Assembly: GCF_030867095.1 (NCBI RefSeq)
Contig: NC_081828.1
Location: 47,717,434 to 47,781,433, forward strand
Direction of reading: 5' to 3'
DNA length: 64,000 bases
DNA from: Alligator mississippiensis
Lineage: Eukaryota > Chordata > Crocodylia > Alligatoridae
Part shown: positions 12,401-24,624 of the stretch, piece after piece
How positions within the stretch are numbered: position 1 is the stretch's first letter
How the letters are laid out: each line of letters opens with the position of its first letter
Position numbers and translations under genes: made by a program
The notes under the pieces: generated by a model
Database searches by the model: none
Told to the model about the DNA's origin: nothing
Seen by the model: only the letters and a program-made list of their open reading frames with translations

Positions 12401-13446
12401 CCAGGGTCTGGACATGAAGTTGCCATTGGCCTGCCAAAGAAGGAAGCTGAAACCAGGCGAAGACTGGGGCCCTACACGGTTTTCCTTCGGACTGCTTCAG
12501 GCAGTGCAGATGCACTGAAACCGCACCTCAGCTTCAGTTCTTTTGCAGCCCGAGGCAGGCCATTGAGGAGTATTCAGTGAAGGGTTCCTTAAAGCACCAG
12601 CTCCTGGAGTCATGTGATCAAATGAATTTTTAATTTTGTTGTTTATTAATGGCTTTTTGTAGCTCTTGCTAGTATGGCCAGAGTCTCTGCCTTCTAATGC
12701 AGAGCTTTAGGCTATCAAAGACTCCAAAATGTGGTATTTGAAGAGAACCCTGGGTATCTTTGCCTACTGGAGTTCAGAATGCTGGACAGGGCAGTGCTAG
12801 AGTCCTGGAGCCTCCTGGGCAAGGAGCAGGAGTTATGACAATGCCTCAGAGCTGGGGGTCTTCCAGCCTCTGCTTCTTCCTGTAACATGGTCTTCTCCTT
12901 TGCAGACCAAGAAGTATGCTGATGTGATCATTCCCAGGGGAGCAGATAATGAAGGTGAGTGCTTACTGATGGGATTCCTCTGGACCATTCCTAGATGTGT
13001 CCTGTCACTAGGAAAGTTGCTGATTTAAGGTGTGGGCTGGACTATATGGCCACTAACTCAAGCTAGCAGGGGGCCCATCTCATTAGTGCTGCAAAATGAA
13101 GTGCTTCTACATTGAAATTTACAAGGAAAAACATACTCTTTGGTGGGCAATAGGTCCTCAACTGCTGTGAATCAGCATGACCCTGCTGGCTTGAATGATT
13201 CATGCTTTCTGGGGAAGAGGATGGGGTGCATTCATATGGGAAGCACTCGCTTCACTCCCTCCCACCAGGCTAACAGCTGACATCTCCCTCTGCTTCTTCC
13301 TCACAGTGGCCATCAACCTGATTGTACAGCACATCCAGGACATTCTAAATGGAGGACTCAGCAAACGTCAAACCAACGGCTACCTGAATGGCTACACCCC
13401 TCCACGTCAGAGGCAGCCTTCGGAGTCAAGTAGCCGGCCTCACTGA
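3425..13446 (+). CDS. UCK2: UCK2, uridine-cytidine kinase 2 (coding exons 2-7)
   Basis: This cytosolic enzyme phosphorylates uridine and cytidine to UMP and CMP in pyrimidine salvage. Six exons with AG/GT borders join in one frame: 3425-3584, 4739-4835, 5695-5837, 11383-11480, 12906-12954 and 13307-13446. They total 687 nt, 228 residues plus stop, and begin at the equivalent of human residue 34. Visible landmarks are QDSFYRV (catalytic Asp region), [19 protein letters not shown] (uridine-contact Tyr and His), VLFEGILAF, the Arg-rich TRLSRR...ISERGRD lid, and the UCK2-type C-terminus SESSSRPH, which separates it from UCK1. The start codon and P-loop (GxxxxGKS) lie on exon 1, which I could not find in the first 3.4 kb and assume lies to the left. 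Against remembered human UCK2, the exon 6-7 junction reads ADNEVAIN rather than ADNLVAIN. No stop or frameshift was seen, so it looks functional. Identity is very secure. Confidence 0.96.
4471..4550. repeat. Short palindromic MITE-like repeat
   Basis: It begins CCAGATCTGCAGCTGGTGTA and ends TACACCAGCTAGACAGATCTGG (read in two parts), forming an imperfect hairpin around CCCATTGACTCCAG. The same core (CCATTGAAGTCAATG) recurs at 59781-59910 and, degraded, near 61131-61204, 20420-20515 and 57400-57450. It lies in UCK2 intron 2. Confidence 0.6.
4689..4729. repeat. (CT)n microsatellite in the UCK2 intron 2 acceptor
   Basis: CT/TCTG-rich simple repeat directly before the CCCCCAG acceptor of UCK2 exon 3. 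It extends the polypyrimidine tract of that splice site. Confidence 0.85.
5155..5180. repeat. (GT)n microsatellite
   Basis: About 13 GT units followed by GGTGGTGG, in UCK2 intron 3. Confidence 0.9.
6256..6405. repeat. Palindromic MITE rich in ATTCGG/CCGAAT
   Basis: It opens with GGGGTGTGCGAAATGG and contains complementary blocks: GATTCGGATTAGGATTTGGC pairs with GGCCAAATCCGAAT, and GGGGACAG with CTGTCCCC. It can fold into a long hairpin. Repeats of this GATTCGG type are common in reptile genomes. Ends are approximate. Confidence 0.65.
8225..8660. mobile_element. Probable hAT-like MITE
   Basis: The left end CAGATGCATCAAACGTAGCCC is imperfectly complementary to the right end GGGGCCAAATGAATGTTTTAC. 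The flanks TCATAGAT (8217-8224) and CCATAGAT (8661-8668) match at 7 of 8 bases, consistent with a decayed hAT duplication. The outer sequence resembles the elements at 29765-29950 and 55954-56996 (CCCGCAGGCCAGATG-type). Confidence 0.6.
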
Positions 13447-15985
13447 CACCCACCCCCCCACCCCCACCCCCCGCCAGCTGCCTGGGGGCCAGGCTGGGGT
13501 AGACAGCAATTGGGCAGTATTCTGCTTTTCTACATACTGTGTCTATTCATTCCCCCTTACAATGTATTTAAGAAACCAGACGGAGACAAATGCCTTGAAT
13601 TTTGTATGTTTGGAAAAGCCGCGAGAGGAGCATCAGGACACCCAGGAGCCTGCACCCAGTGGGACTCCTGCTGGCTTTGCTCAATAACCACTCCAGTGCG
13701 GACCAGCTATAAATACCTATACATATAGAATTGCTCTATTTTTGTGTAAATGTATAATAATGTAAAACTACTTGCCATAAGGGATTTGCCAAACTTAGTA
13801 TTGCTGAGGGTGGTGGGGATGGGTAATGGGGAGATGCTGGGGTGGTGATCTGCAGCTTACTATGTGCAGATATGGAGGGAAGCACCAAAAGTTTCAAATC
13901 TAGCAACCAAGGGGTTTAGGAGTCTAGGAGTAGCCACTCTACTGTTTGGGGGTGGGAGTAAGATCTGTCCTGGAGTATGCTGCTGTGCTTTTGATGTTGG
14001 TCTGTATGTGGTTTGCAGACAGCCCCAAAATGCTCTTCCTGACCAGGAGAAGGGCTGAGTTGTGACTGGCAGAAAGAATTGGGGACAGGGCCAAAGGGTG
14101 GGGGGACCCTTGCCTGAAATATGCGGGGCTTCCCCTCCCTGTGACTCTTCCTTACAAGTGGTCCACAGCCTCAGGATACCCGACTTTATCTCTCCATGAT
14201 GTTGCTACCCAGCCTCAGACACCCCCATGACAGCAGTTCTGGGGGTGACATGACTTGTCCCAGTAAGAATTGACCCTACCTCATCTACACCTGGGAGCAC
14301 TGCTGTAGTAGTGAAAGTATCAGCAAGCTCTGAAGTATCTGTGCCATCTGAACAGAAGGGGCAAGAGAGCCCCACTGTAAGGAAGTAGCAGGTTTTGCTA
14401 TACTGTATAGAAGGGGCTTACTTTTGGCATACAATGGCTGAGGTGAAGTCTGCTTATAACACAGCTGAGGAAGGATCCCAGCCTGCCTGGGAGGAGAGAA
14501 CAGTTGGATTAGAAGCTGCAGAGCAGCCCCTCCCAGTAAGTTCTGTACAAGTAACACTATGCCTGAGCCCTGCCAGTCCATGGTGCTATGTGCCAAAGTT
14601 CAGCTGGGTTCATGGAGCCCAGCTCGTTCCTGGGTCTGGAGTGATTAGCTGTGCCAGTGTTTTTTTGGTGAGACTCAGGAGCAAGCCTCTAAGATGGGAA
14701 TGTTGATGTAATTCCAACCCTTGAAATCCTGTACAGCTTCTACCTAAGGCTGCTAGGGCAAACCATTGAGTATCTTGGCTGAGATTCTTGCCAGGTGGTC
14801 AGACTTCCTCCAAGCTCTCCCCTACTGCCTGCCTCCTTCGGTAGCCAATACCTGTTCTCCCTGCTGAGAGTGGGCAAAACTTGGTGGTAGAATTGGCATC
14901 AGCCTTGCTGTTCACTCCCAGCAGTTTTGGCTGTGTTTGCTTTTCACCACTACCAGAGAGTAAAGGGACAAGAAAAGGCCCAGTTTAAGCCTAAGGGAGT
15001 CGCTGAGCTGGGAACATTAATAGATAGTTTCAGAACTGGTTTGGTTGAGGTGTGAATTGAAGTGACTTGTCTGCTTTCCCTTTTCTCAGCCCCATGAAAA
15101 GACTGAACTTGTACATACCTGTCGCTCATAACCTGCCAGTGTCCCCACAACACTGGATCTCGAAACCAGTGTGATTACAGCTTCCTCCCCAGGGCTTGCT
15201 GAAAGTAACTGTTAGCTCCATCCACAGTAGAGCAGGATCAGGGTTGGAGTGCCCTGGTATGCCAGAGGATTTAGCATAGGACTAATATGACAGTGCTGCT
15301 GTCCTGTGCTAAGTTAGCTGTGAAGCCTTGGTGTACAGGAGGGGTGAGTACCCCAACACTGGGGCCTTTGAGGACCTCTGAGGCCAAAGACAGGAGTGGT
15401 GGTTAGAGGCTTTGAGCTTTGCTCTCTTTATGAGGTGCCTGGCATGGGACATGGTGGTTTCCATGGGAGCTGTCTCTGCTTGGAGCTGTGCTTGGCATCC
15501 TGTGCTTCAAATCTAATGCTTGTGGTTGGTCTTCAAGAGCTACCTGTTGGTTAGGAGTTCTAGGATCCTTTAAGGCTCCTACCCATCAGCTCTGGCACTT
15601 AAGAGTTAAAGCAGCGAGGACTAACCCCATTGGCCAAGGTCAAGGACTTGCTTTTACTTAAGAAGGCAGTGAAGATAACAGGTGCCCAAGTCAACACTGC
15701 CAAGGGCAAACATTCTCTTGCTTTCCTGTGCTTGGGGCATAGTAACACCTTTTTCCCTTGGCAAATGGTTTGGGAGTATATGAGTTTGGCCACTACAGGG
15801 AGGTAGGTAGTGATCACTGGGTCATTCCAGTTCAGGCAGATACTTGCCCTTGGGTAAGAGCAGGATGCAGCCCTGCAAAGATGTGAGATGGCTTCCAGAG
15901 GCACTCTGTCTGGTGGGGGTGATTTAAGGTTAAGTACTGTTTTCCCCTCCCCTGTAAATAAAGATGGAACAAATGGATTCTGGTG
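13447..15985 (+). other. UCK2: UCK2 3' UTR with polyadenylation signal
   Basis: The sequence follows the UCK2 stop codon without an interrupting gene. An AATAAA hexamer lies at 15957-15962. It is followed within 40 bases by a GT/T-rich stretch of the kind that promotes cleavage, so the transcript probably ends near 15980. An AT-rich stretch at 13735-13770 could hold a weaker earlier site. The extent is inferred from these signals only. Confidence 0.6.
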
Positions 15986-16689
15986 CTTTGTCTCCTCTGT
16001 TTGGTGATGGTGCATGCTGGCTGGATTACAGTCTACTTACAAGTCTAGAATAAGGAAGGCAGTTTCAGCTTTGCAGGGGACAGGTTTTTGTCTCAGCATT
16101 GCTGGAGCAAAGCCCCCCATGCGCACGTGCTGTTTTGGCCAAATCTTGTTGGAAATCACAGCTTTAGATTTCCAGCTGGCTAAGTAGGCAGCATTTCCCT
16201 GCTGGCGTATTCCAGGCTTAGTACTGGATACCCTAGTCTAGATTCGTTCTTCAGAACCAGCAGAACCTTCCATTCCAAAGCTTTCATTTAAAGTAACTCA
16301 AGATTTCATGAAAAGAACCAAATGCTGTTGGTCCTAGCCCAAGGCAGTGCCAAATTGCTGAGACTGGACTGTTTTTTTTCCTATTACGATGTTACCTTTT
16401 TACCTAGTGGGGAATTTAAAGAGTAGATTTCTCAAGCATTTCTAGGGTGCAGTTGTGATCTGATTTGCACTCAGTTACAGCTTGGGAGCAGCAATCCTAA
16501 GTGTCCTTTTTAATAACACTTCTCATTGCATGAGGCTTCACTAGCTAGCTATTGTTGCTGTGTCAGGCCACACTTTGCCCTAGCTCTTTGTGCTGTGAGG
16601 ATAGCGAGTAAGGTATGACTCAAACTCTGTCACCCCAGCCTGAACCTAAATGCACTTTGGCATTTTCCATGGTGAATTTGACTTAAGTG

Positions 16690-17010
16690 TCTTTTATCTG
16701 GGGGAATGTTTGTTCACCAGAGCACCCCAAGGGATGACGACTAGGTCGAATGGTCATAAACTACTACAAGACCATTTCAGGCTGGACATAAGGAAGAATT
16801 TCTTTACTGTCCGAGCCCCCAAGGTCTGGAACAGCCTGCCACCGGAGGTGGTTCAAGCGCCTACATTGAACACCTTCAAGAGCAAACTGGATGCTTATCT
16901 TGCTGGGATCCTATGACCCCAGCTGACTTCCTGCCCTTTGGGCAGGGGCTGGACTCGATGATCTTCCGAGGTCCCTTCCAGCCCTAATGTCTATGAAATC
17001 TATGAAATCT
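16690..17010 (+). mobile_element. CR1 LINE 3' end (+)
   Basis: An 88-codon open frame at 16650-16916 ends in CR1 tail sequence: TRSNGHKLLQDHFRLDIRKN, FFTVRAPKVWNSLPPEVVQA, TLNTFKSKLDAYLAGIL. It is followed by the terminus GGTCCCTTCCAGCCCTAATG and a short repeat of CTATGAAAT. It is better preserved than the copy at 1583-2063, so probably younger. Confidence 0.93.
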
Positions 17011-17333
17011 CCAGACATGTACTTGTGGGGAAAGCCCTGTCTACCTACAGGAGCCTAAAGCAAGGTGGATAAGTTTAAGACTCTTCCTCTAGTATATTGC
17101 TAGACTCTGGTTTTCAAATGGGGTTCTGCAGTAGGTCATTAGGGGTTCCACACATACAGACTGGGAATAATGGCAGAGTGGGCTGGGAAACTGCACTTCT
17201 ATTACCTGGACAGGTTGCCTGGCTCTGCATCAGTCTATAGGATAGGGTTGGAGGTTCTGTGGCAGAAGTGATATGAAAGGGGTTTGTGACCTCAGGAAGT
17301 TTTGAAAACCACTGCACTAGACTTCCTCTAGGT

Positions 17334-17517
17334 TAGTGGTCGGCAGCCTTTTCAGGCTGTGGAGCAAAAGGGCCCAGTACAGGTGAGAGGCAGGCACGCA
17401 GCATGGGGAAAGCACTTGTTGCACCCCACCACCAAAAAGTGCAAAGCCCTATGCCCACATGAGATCAAATGGCTTCAGAGGCATGTGGGCTGTAGGGCTG
17501 TAGATTCCTGACCACTG
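17334..17517. mobile_element. hAT-like MITE with 8-bp target duplication
   Basis: 184 bp, starting TAGTGGTCGGCAGCC and ending TTCCTGACCACTG. The flanks CTCTAGGT (17326-17333) and CTCTAGGG (17518-17525) match at 7 of 8 bases. It has no coding capacity. Confidence 0.75.
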
Positions 17518-18619
17518 CTCTAGGGGGTCTGAGGTCTACAGCCTACAGATTCAGCCTGTCTAGAAATCAGGCTGGTGAGAGATTGTTGAATGGCATTTTA
17601 ATCACTTTATACTGAGCTCAGGAATTCGCAGCCAGGATCTGTGTGGTACAGGATGCTTTTTAAATTCTAGCTCTTTCCCTTGCTGCACAACCCTGCTAGT
17701 CAAGCTGGTGGAAGCCTTTTTATTAAATATTATATAAAAGAAGCATTTTCTCTGCTGATGTCAAAATCACTTATGAGAGATGTTTGAGGCCTCTATCCAT
17801 TGTTTGCAAACTCCCTCTCATTTTGTTTTTGCCCTGAAAACTAGGTGCTTGGCCCAGGCTTCCTGTAAACTCCACCTTGATGGCATGCTGACAGCTGCTG
17901 AGCCACAGCAATAGCTGAAGGTCAGCATGTTCAGGCCTGCCCCACCTCCCTCCCCACTAGCATGCTCGCTGGGAAATGAAGATCCAGCTGTGTTAGCCCA
18001 GAGACACTCCCAGCAGGGTTATTGTCAGCCATCCTCTTATAGTAGCTTTGCATTCCCTTTTGTGCTGCCAGTGCACACCGCCATCCTCTACCACAATCAG
18101 ACTCTTCTCCCATGTGTGCCTCTGACCTGCTGTTGGTCCCTGTCCTGCTTTTGAAGGGATGATGCTTCCAGGGTGCCTGTAGTCAGAGCTGATACAGGTA
18201 TGATGGGTGGAACTAGAGAGATTGGCTCCCTTTGGTTCAACTGGAGACCTTCCTGTGCCAGATCTGGGGGAAAGGAATGAAGGAAAACAAATTCATTCTT
18301 CTGCAAAAAAAGGCCTAAGGATGTGCACTCTGCTCCACTTCTGACCTAAGTGTGTGTAGTTGAACCAAGCTCACAGCAGAAATTAGACCAGGTGTCTTAG
18401 CTCCCAGCACAGAAGTATCCAAAAACAGTGGAGCTGGGCAGGAGAGAGAGCATCAGGTATCTTCCCTGGGGCTTCTCCAATGGATGGCAGCAATATCTGG
18501 TTATCAGAATAATACCAGCATGTTTCTAATATGCACTCCTTGAAGTATCCAGTAGATGGTGTCTGTGCACCACAGATGCTGCTTAATCTAGCTTTAGCTA
18601 GAAAATAAATATGCTGATT

Positions 18620-19500
18620 CAGGGGTGTACTTGGTAGCTGAGTTGGTCTGAGACAAAAAGACATACAAAAAACTAGGAACTCTTGGTTCCAAAATGATAC
18701 CTTTTATTAGACCAACTGGAAAATGGCAAGAAAATTGTCCTTTTCTGCAAGCTTTCAGGATCAAAGTCCCTTCGTCAGGCTCTGGGAAAAGTGTAGATGG
18801 TACAAGATGGTAAAAAGTCCCCATAGGTAGGAAATAAACTTCATTTTTGCACAGAGGGAGCTGAAGATGGAAGGCTGTCCCTCTGGGTCCATGAGAATGT
18901 CTTTGTGAGCTGTGTTGATCAGGTAGAATTCCTTCCCTGGAGGTGTCAGATGGCAGGCAGGGAGGTGGGAAAAAAAAACAACAACTTCCTTGTTGTTCTG
19001 CAATGAAGTTTAAAATCCAAAATCGGCTAAAATTCGGCATCTTCCATGTTTCAGGGGTGTACTTGGTAGCCATGTTGGTCTGAGACAAAAAAATATGCAA
19101 GTACACCCCTGAAACATGGAAGATGCCGAATATTAGCCGATTTTGGATTTTAAACTTAATTGCAGAACAACAAGGAAGTTTTTGGGGGGTTTTTTCCACC
19201 TCCCTGCCTGCCGTCTGACACCTCCAGGGAAGGAATTCTACTGGATCAACACATCAAAGAGCTACTCAACACAGCTCAGAGGGACAGCCTTCCATCTTCA
19301 GCTCCCTCTGTGCAAAAATGAAGTTTATTTCCTACCTATGGGGACCTTTTACCATCTTGTACCATCTACACTTTTCCCAGAGCCTGATGAAGGGACTTTG
19401 ATCCTGAAAGCTTGCAGAAAAGGACAATTTTCTTGCCATTTTCCAGTTGGTCTAATAAAAGGTATCATTTTGGAACCAAGAGTTCCTAGTTTTTTGTATG
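18620..19500. repeat. Large inverted repeat made of two copies of one repeat family
   Basis: Arm 18662-19064 is the reverse complement of arm 19099-19500, with a 34-bp spacer (19065-19098). Large blocks match almost base for base; the arms differ mainly in the block around 18880-18930 versus 19245-19290. Each arm contains TCTAATAAAAGGTATCATTT and the block CTGAAAGCTTGCAGAAAAGG. A head sequence (GGGGTGTACTTGGTAGC...GTTGGTCTGAGACAAAAA) occurs at 18622 and again at 19053. The mirrored open frames on both strands here are repeat sequence, not genes. A third, diverged copy lies at 35410-35695. Confidence 0.85.
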
Positions 19501-20920
19501 CCAATATGCTGATTCCTAAATCATCATTTCTACAATATTCCTTTTCTTAGTTAAGAGCTGTTTCAGAGACCCTCCTTTCTTACATAGCTCCTTGTGGCTT
19601 TTGCTTTATTTGCTGCTTGGCCTTTCCATTGCTAAAAGATCAGCCCTAAATTCTTCTGAGTTCTTTCTGGTTTGCTAGATAGATAATATTTATTTTTGAT
19701 CCCTACGCTCAGGGTCAGAAAACCTTTGGTTCTGCCTTTGTAGATTCAGTATTTGCCTTTTAGAGAGATCTACGTGAACCTAACACATGTACCAGAATAG
19801 AAACCTGTTTATGAGAGAAGGAGAAAAACAAAATCAGACTCATTACACACACTGTAAAGACAGGCATCAATTATGTAATTGTAAGCATTAGTTATGGCCA
19901 GAAAAGCTTTTATTTTAGGATTACCCTCTTTATCCATGACTACATGTAGACTAAACAAAGTTTCCTTTTTTCTAAATGGCTATTTTTAAAGCATTTCTTT
20001 CATGCCTCTAGCTTATGAGTTAAAGGAGAGTGATCAACACCAGCTTGTAGCCAGGACAGTTACTGTTTATCATTTGTACTGTGGTAGCTGCTAGTAGCCC
20101 CTGTCACCAGGCAGGACCCCATTGTATTAAGCCTTTGTACAAGCAAAACAACAAAAAAAATGATCCCTGACCCAAAGAGCTTATAATCTAAAGCTCGGAT
20201 GTGGCAAAGCCCTTAAAACATGCTTAATTAATCACAGAAGTTAGGTCTTTTGACTTCTGTGGGACTGCTCTGGTATTTGTAGTTAAACAAGGGCACAGGC
20301 CATGTTTAACTGTACAGTTAAGCATAGGCCCTTTGTTGGATTGATGGGCACATTCCTAAAGCATAGCTGCTTCTTTAGTTGGCTCACAACAGGGTCTCAT
20401 CCCTTTAAAATAAAGGTTTATTGTAGGCTAGATCCTCAATGGAAGCAAGTCCACATAGCTTTGACTTCAGAAACTTTAGCTGCTTCACACCAGCTGGAGA
20501 TCTGGCCTGGCATAGATTTGGGTGCCTTGGAAGGCATCCTTGCCCTGTGAGACCCAAGACTGCATGGGGTGCCTTCAAAGCAGGAGAGCTGGACTGCTAC
20601 ATATTGTGTGTTCTGCACGTACCTAGGAGCTATAGTCTTGGAACCAGGACCCCACTCTCAACAACTGCATAAATTCAAATAAGGTGACAGGTCCCAACCC
20701 CAAGGACTAAGTAAAGAAAGAAAAAAAAAAGCTGTGATTTTTTTTTTCTCTTATTATTCTCATCTGCTTTCCCTCAGCAATGGTTGTGGGCACCATCCAT
20801 GCAGTACCAGGGGAAAAGACTTTCCCAAAAGTCAAAGTCAGATTCTGTCCAGAAGCAAATGGCAATACTCGCAAACAGTGGGAGAAGATGTTGACTTTGC
20901 ATTCACATGTTCCTGTATGG
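19501..20920. other. Intergenic DNA; nothing coding seen
   Basis: AT-rich unique-looking sequence. A degraded copy of the short palindromic repeat family is possible near 20420-20515 (CTAGATCCTCAATGG ... CACCAGCTGGAGATCTGGCC). Confidence 0.5.
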
Positions 20921-20924
20921 CAGA

Positions 20925-21085
20925 CAAGGTACTTTGGTTAAATCTAGTATCTTTTATTAGACCAACTCAAATAGTTGGAAAAAATCCTTCTTTGTAAGCT
21001 TTTGGGTATATATCAGATTTACCCAAAGAACCTTGCCTGCCTATGTCTTTAGACCAACACGACTACAAATACCCCTGTAATGTTC
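20925..21085 (-). repeat. SINE/MITE-like interspersed repeat
   Basis: On the - strand it begins TACAGGGGTATTTGTAGTCG then TGTTGGTCTAAAGACAT, passes GGTAAATCTGATATATACCC and AAAAGCTTACAAAGAAGG, and ends GTTGGTCTAATAAAAGATAC. It shares the GTTGGTCTAATAAAAG end and the AAGCTT block with the inverted-repeat family at 18620-19500, so it is probably the same superfamily. Confidence 0.65.
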
Positions 21086-24000
21086 CTGTATAGCCCTTGT
21101 GTCCAGGTGTATGCCAGAGCCTCTGTGCCTGATCTATAGGGCTATGAATCTGTAATTCGCATCTGCTAGAGACAGCCTGACTCTGTAGCTCAAACGGTAT
21201 CAGGTTGTACATTTAATTAAGCAGAGTTCTTGTTCAACCCTGGTATTGGCCAAGATGGCACCCCTCACATCTGCTGAGGGACACCATTTGTGAAAAACCC
21301 GGTTTTTCCACTGTATGGAGCCAAAAAGAGCAGTTAGCGATTATATATGAAGCATAAGTTAGGGATGAGGTCCAGCCTATGTTACAAAGTTTTGTTAGCT
21401 TTGCCAGAAAAAAGATCACCTAATCAATGTAGTGTACTAGCAAAACCCCTGGTAGATACACCTATGCTCACAGAAAAAAGGTTCTGCTAGTTTAGTTTGT
21501 CATTTGAGAAGTATATGCCAAATCCTTCCTTGGGAGCTCTGCTGACATGGCTATAGTGTCAGAGGCTCAGTAATGGAGATAAAAGGTATACAGTTATAAA
21601 GGCAAACAGTACATCTTGCTCTCCAGGTTAGCATTTCCCTGAACAGCAGAGTAGTAGGAAAGATGTAAATCAAATCTTCATCTGTTTTGTTAGGACTCTA
21701 GATGGATCACCTACAAAGACAGAGCTTTGCACCTTTGTATCTGAGCACAGGACCTGCTGCTGCCTGAAGTAGGAGGCAAGCTATGTTGGGAGCTGCCCCC
21801 TGAAGAAATGGGGTGGAAAAGAAAGGGCACTTTCTATGTGAGAAGGTAGATCCCTTGTGTGGGGATAAGAAATTAATTTGCAAATGGAATGAGACAATAA
21901 TCATAACCACCACTGAAGCAGTTTTTTGGAGACTTCTGCACCTCAGAACCAGAGGTCTTAGATTGAAAAAGCAGGCTGCTATTTACAAAGGGTTTGTGAA
22001 GTGCATGCTAAGTGTCAGTTTGGAGATGGAAGGCACCTTGGTTTTCACAGGCATTCTTGAACTTTACTCCGTACTTACCTGTGTCAGACACCACAAGAAA
22101 CAAAGATCACTCATTTTTTGACCAGCATACAAATAAGACTGAAAGATTTCTAGTGGTTACACATGGGCCATCCAGAGCCACACTGTGGCTGCCAGCCAGG
22201 CTCCATGCAGCAGAATTGCCACAGCTGCAGCCCTGGGAGGCCCCCAGAGTCCCAGGTAAGCCTGCTGGGGCCAGCACAGTGCTGGCCCCAGCCTCCCCTA
22301 CCCCACTCGGAGCAACTTGTCATGTGCCAAAGCACGCGTGGCACAGGCATTCCCTGGGGACAAGTAGCAGCAGTGCAAGGGAAACCAAACGTTCACACAT
22401 GTCTGGATGTGCCTAAGAATGACAAGTTACTTCCACATTTGAACATCACCAGAGCTGTCACAACCCCTGCCCATATTCTGGTGAGCACTCTCACACAAAG
22501 AAAGAATCATTCCCTCAGAGCAAAATGCACATGGCTTGTCTCTCTCATTGACAGGAACTCATGAATCACCCACAAACTTTTGTCAGAGTTCAAAGTCATC
22601 TTTTTCTCATAACTGAGTAGTCCTGAACATTGAAAACAGGAGACCATACACTCAACTTCTCTAGATATGCACCATGTGACCAGTATACCCCATTGGGTGT
22701 AATTTCATGTGTGTTTGCCTCCAGTGAATGCGTAAGTCATTCATGAGGCAGGCATTACATCAGCATGAATGTAGTCAGCTCTATTTTTATAACCAATACA
22801 AGTTTTCATCAGGCACTGAACCTACATTCCCCTTTATCCAAAGCCTGAGTCAGACCTCTGCATTAACAAGCCAACTGGCAGGACACTACTTTTTTCTCAT
22901 GGAAGGGAATTTCTGAGCAAAGCATGCTCTCTCTCTCTTGCTGACCATTTGTCTGTCTGTCTCCTCCTCCCCCTCCCGCTTGGTCAAAAAATGGAGAGGG
23001 ACCCTAGATGTCACATCACTTTAAGGGGCTTCTCTCAGGCATATAAGCTGTTATAATGTTGGCTGTGACAACAGTCAATATTTTGCTTGCTGTCTCTGCT
23101 GGGAAAGTCATAAAGTTAGCATAAGGAGCTACCTGAAACACTGATTTTTTGCCACCAGAAGTGGCAAAACTCCCCAAACTCCCATAGCCATTCTCTCCAT
23201 TCTGGCCCACCTTCATAAAGATTGTTATTACCACTAGAGCCAACTGTGACACAGCCTCCACAGAAGGCCTGTTGAAGAACAAGAGCAAATCAGAACTAAC
23301 TCAGAGAGATGCCACAACTGAAGTTAGCAGGTGACAACCTTTTTCTACTACACTTCCAAACTGGAATTCAGGTTTTTCCTGTGAAGATAGGTTAGGATAT
23401 CTGGTTTCTGTATCTGGTTTTGCCACAAACTTTATGCAACTGGGGCAGGCCACTTATCTTTATTTTCATATCCATTTTGTAAACTTGGAATAAGACTTAC
23501 CTGTTTGTGGAGTGTTTTGAGACTACTGGTTTCATGGTGCTACAGCAGTGTTAAAACTGACCCATAAGCACAACAGCAATGGAAACCCAAGTGATGTTAT
23601 ACCTAGAAAGATAAGTTTTCTCATGTAAAATCATATAATGACTAGACTGAATATGTACAAGGTATTGTATGTACTGTACTATGTAAGACAACTAGGTTAA
23701 TACTGAGAATATCCCAGTATGATTTATCCAAGCCGTTAAGCTTCTCCCTCTGGGACAATGCTATTTTAATTAATTTGTCTGTTCCCCAAAGCCTGCTGCA
23801 GCACTGAGGCCTAGTGAGTGTGTGTGACTGGAAATCAAACCACAGCCCACTGCTTAGTTGTGCACAACACTAACATGAATAGCCTGAGATGTGGGTTTTT
23901 CAAATAGCTCCCTCCACCCACATGCAGTTGGGGAATCTTCGCTCGTGCACTGAGTAGGAGCAGCAAAGGAGAATGTATCTCAAAAATCCCAAGGCTGGAT

Positions 24001-24600
24001 TTAGCCATCATTCTGGGGCATGACTCGCAGTGGATGCTGCAGCCTGATGGTAGAACTGTGACTCTGGGCTCAGATTCACACAGTAGGTACCTGATGTGGT
24101 TTTGCTGGAGTTGCACCTAACTTGACTATGGTCTCTTGTTCTCAAGGAGCACTTCAAGCACTGGTGTTCATTAGAGGAAGTTAATGAATCAATGTCATGC
24201 TGATGCAGAAGATTTTACAATCCACTCCACCTCTGCTCATAAGCTCCATCACTGCCTGGGCATGTGCTATGGATCTAGGGTCTCATTTCTATTTTCTGTT
24301 GCTTCTTCTGACTTAAGTTGCTACTGACTACCACAATTTAATGTTAACATCCCAATATTGCCTTTCACAATGTGCCAAAGAGAGATTAGTATAATCACCA
24401 GGTAGTATAATCAACTAATCAAAGAAAGATTAGTATAATAATCTACTTTTCCAGAAGCTCCAAGGCTTTTAGATGCAAAATGACTCTCTGTTCTCCTAGT
24501 ATCACTGCTATGACATCAATAAACACTTCATGCCTGTTTGTTAACAGGTCCTTGCTTCCTGAAATATGTTCCGTGAAGCTTCTCCAGGACACCATGGGGA
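21086..24600. other. Intergenic DNA; nothing coding recognised
   Basis: No exon-like stretch with a recognisable family was seen. A repeat-like block at 22150-22420 shares the phrase GTCTGGATGTGCC with GTGTGGATGTGCCCAG near 27515, which suggests a common dispersed element. A CT/CCTCC-rich patch lies at 22925-22980. Confidence 0.45.
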
Positions 24601-24624
24601 CATGGTATCTATCTGCAACAGGCT

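Noticed and set aside
3425-13446. UCK1 instead of UCK2
   Set aside because: The C-terminus SESSSRPH and the stretch [20 protein letters not shown] fit UCK2 as I know it.
18594-19550. Two mirror-image proteins of 201 and 135 codons
   Set aside because: The same peptide appears on both strands because the region is an inverted repeat of a dispersed element.
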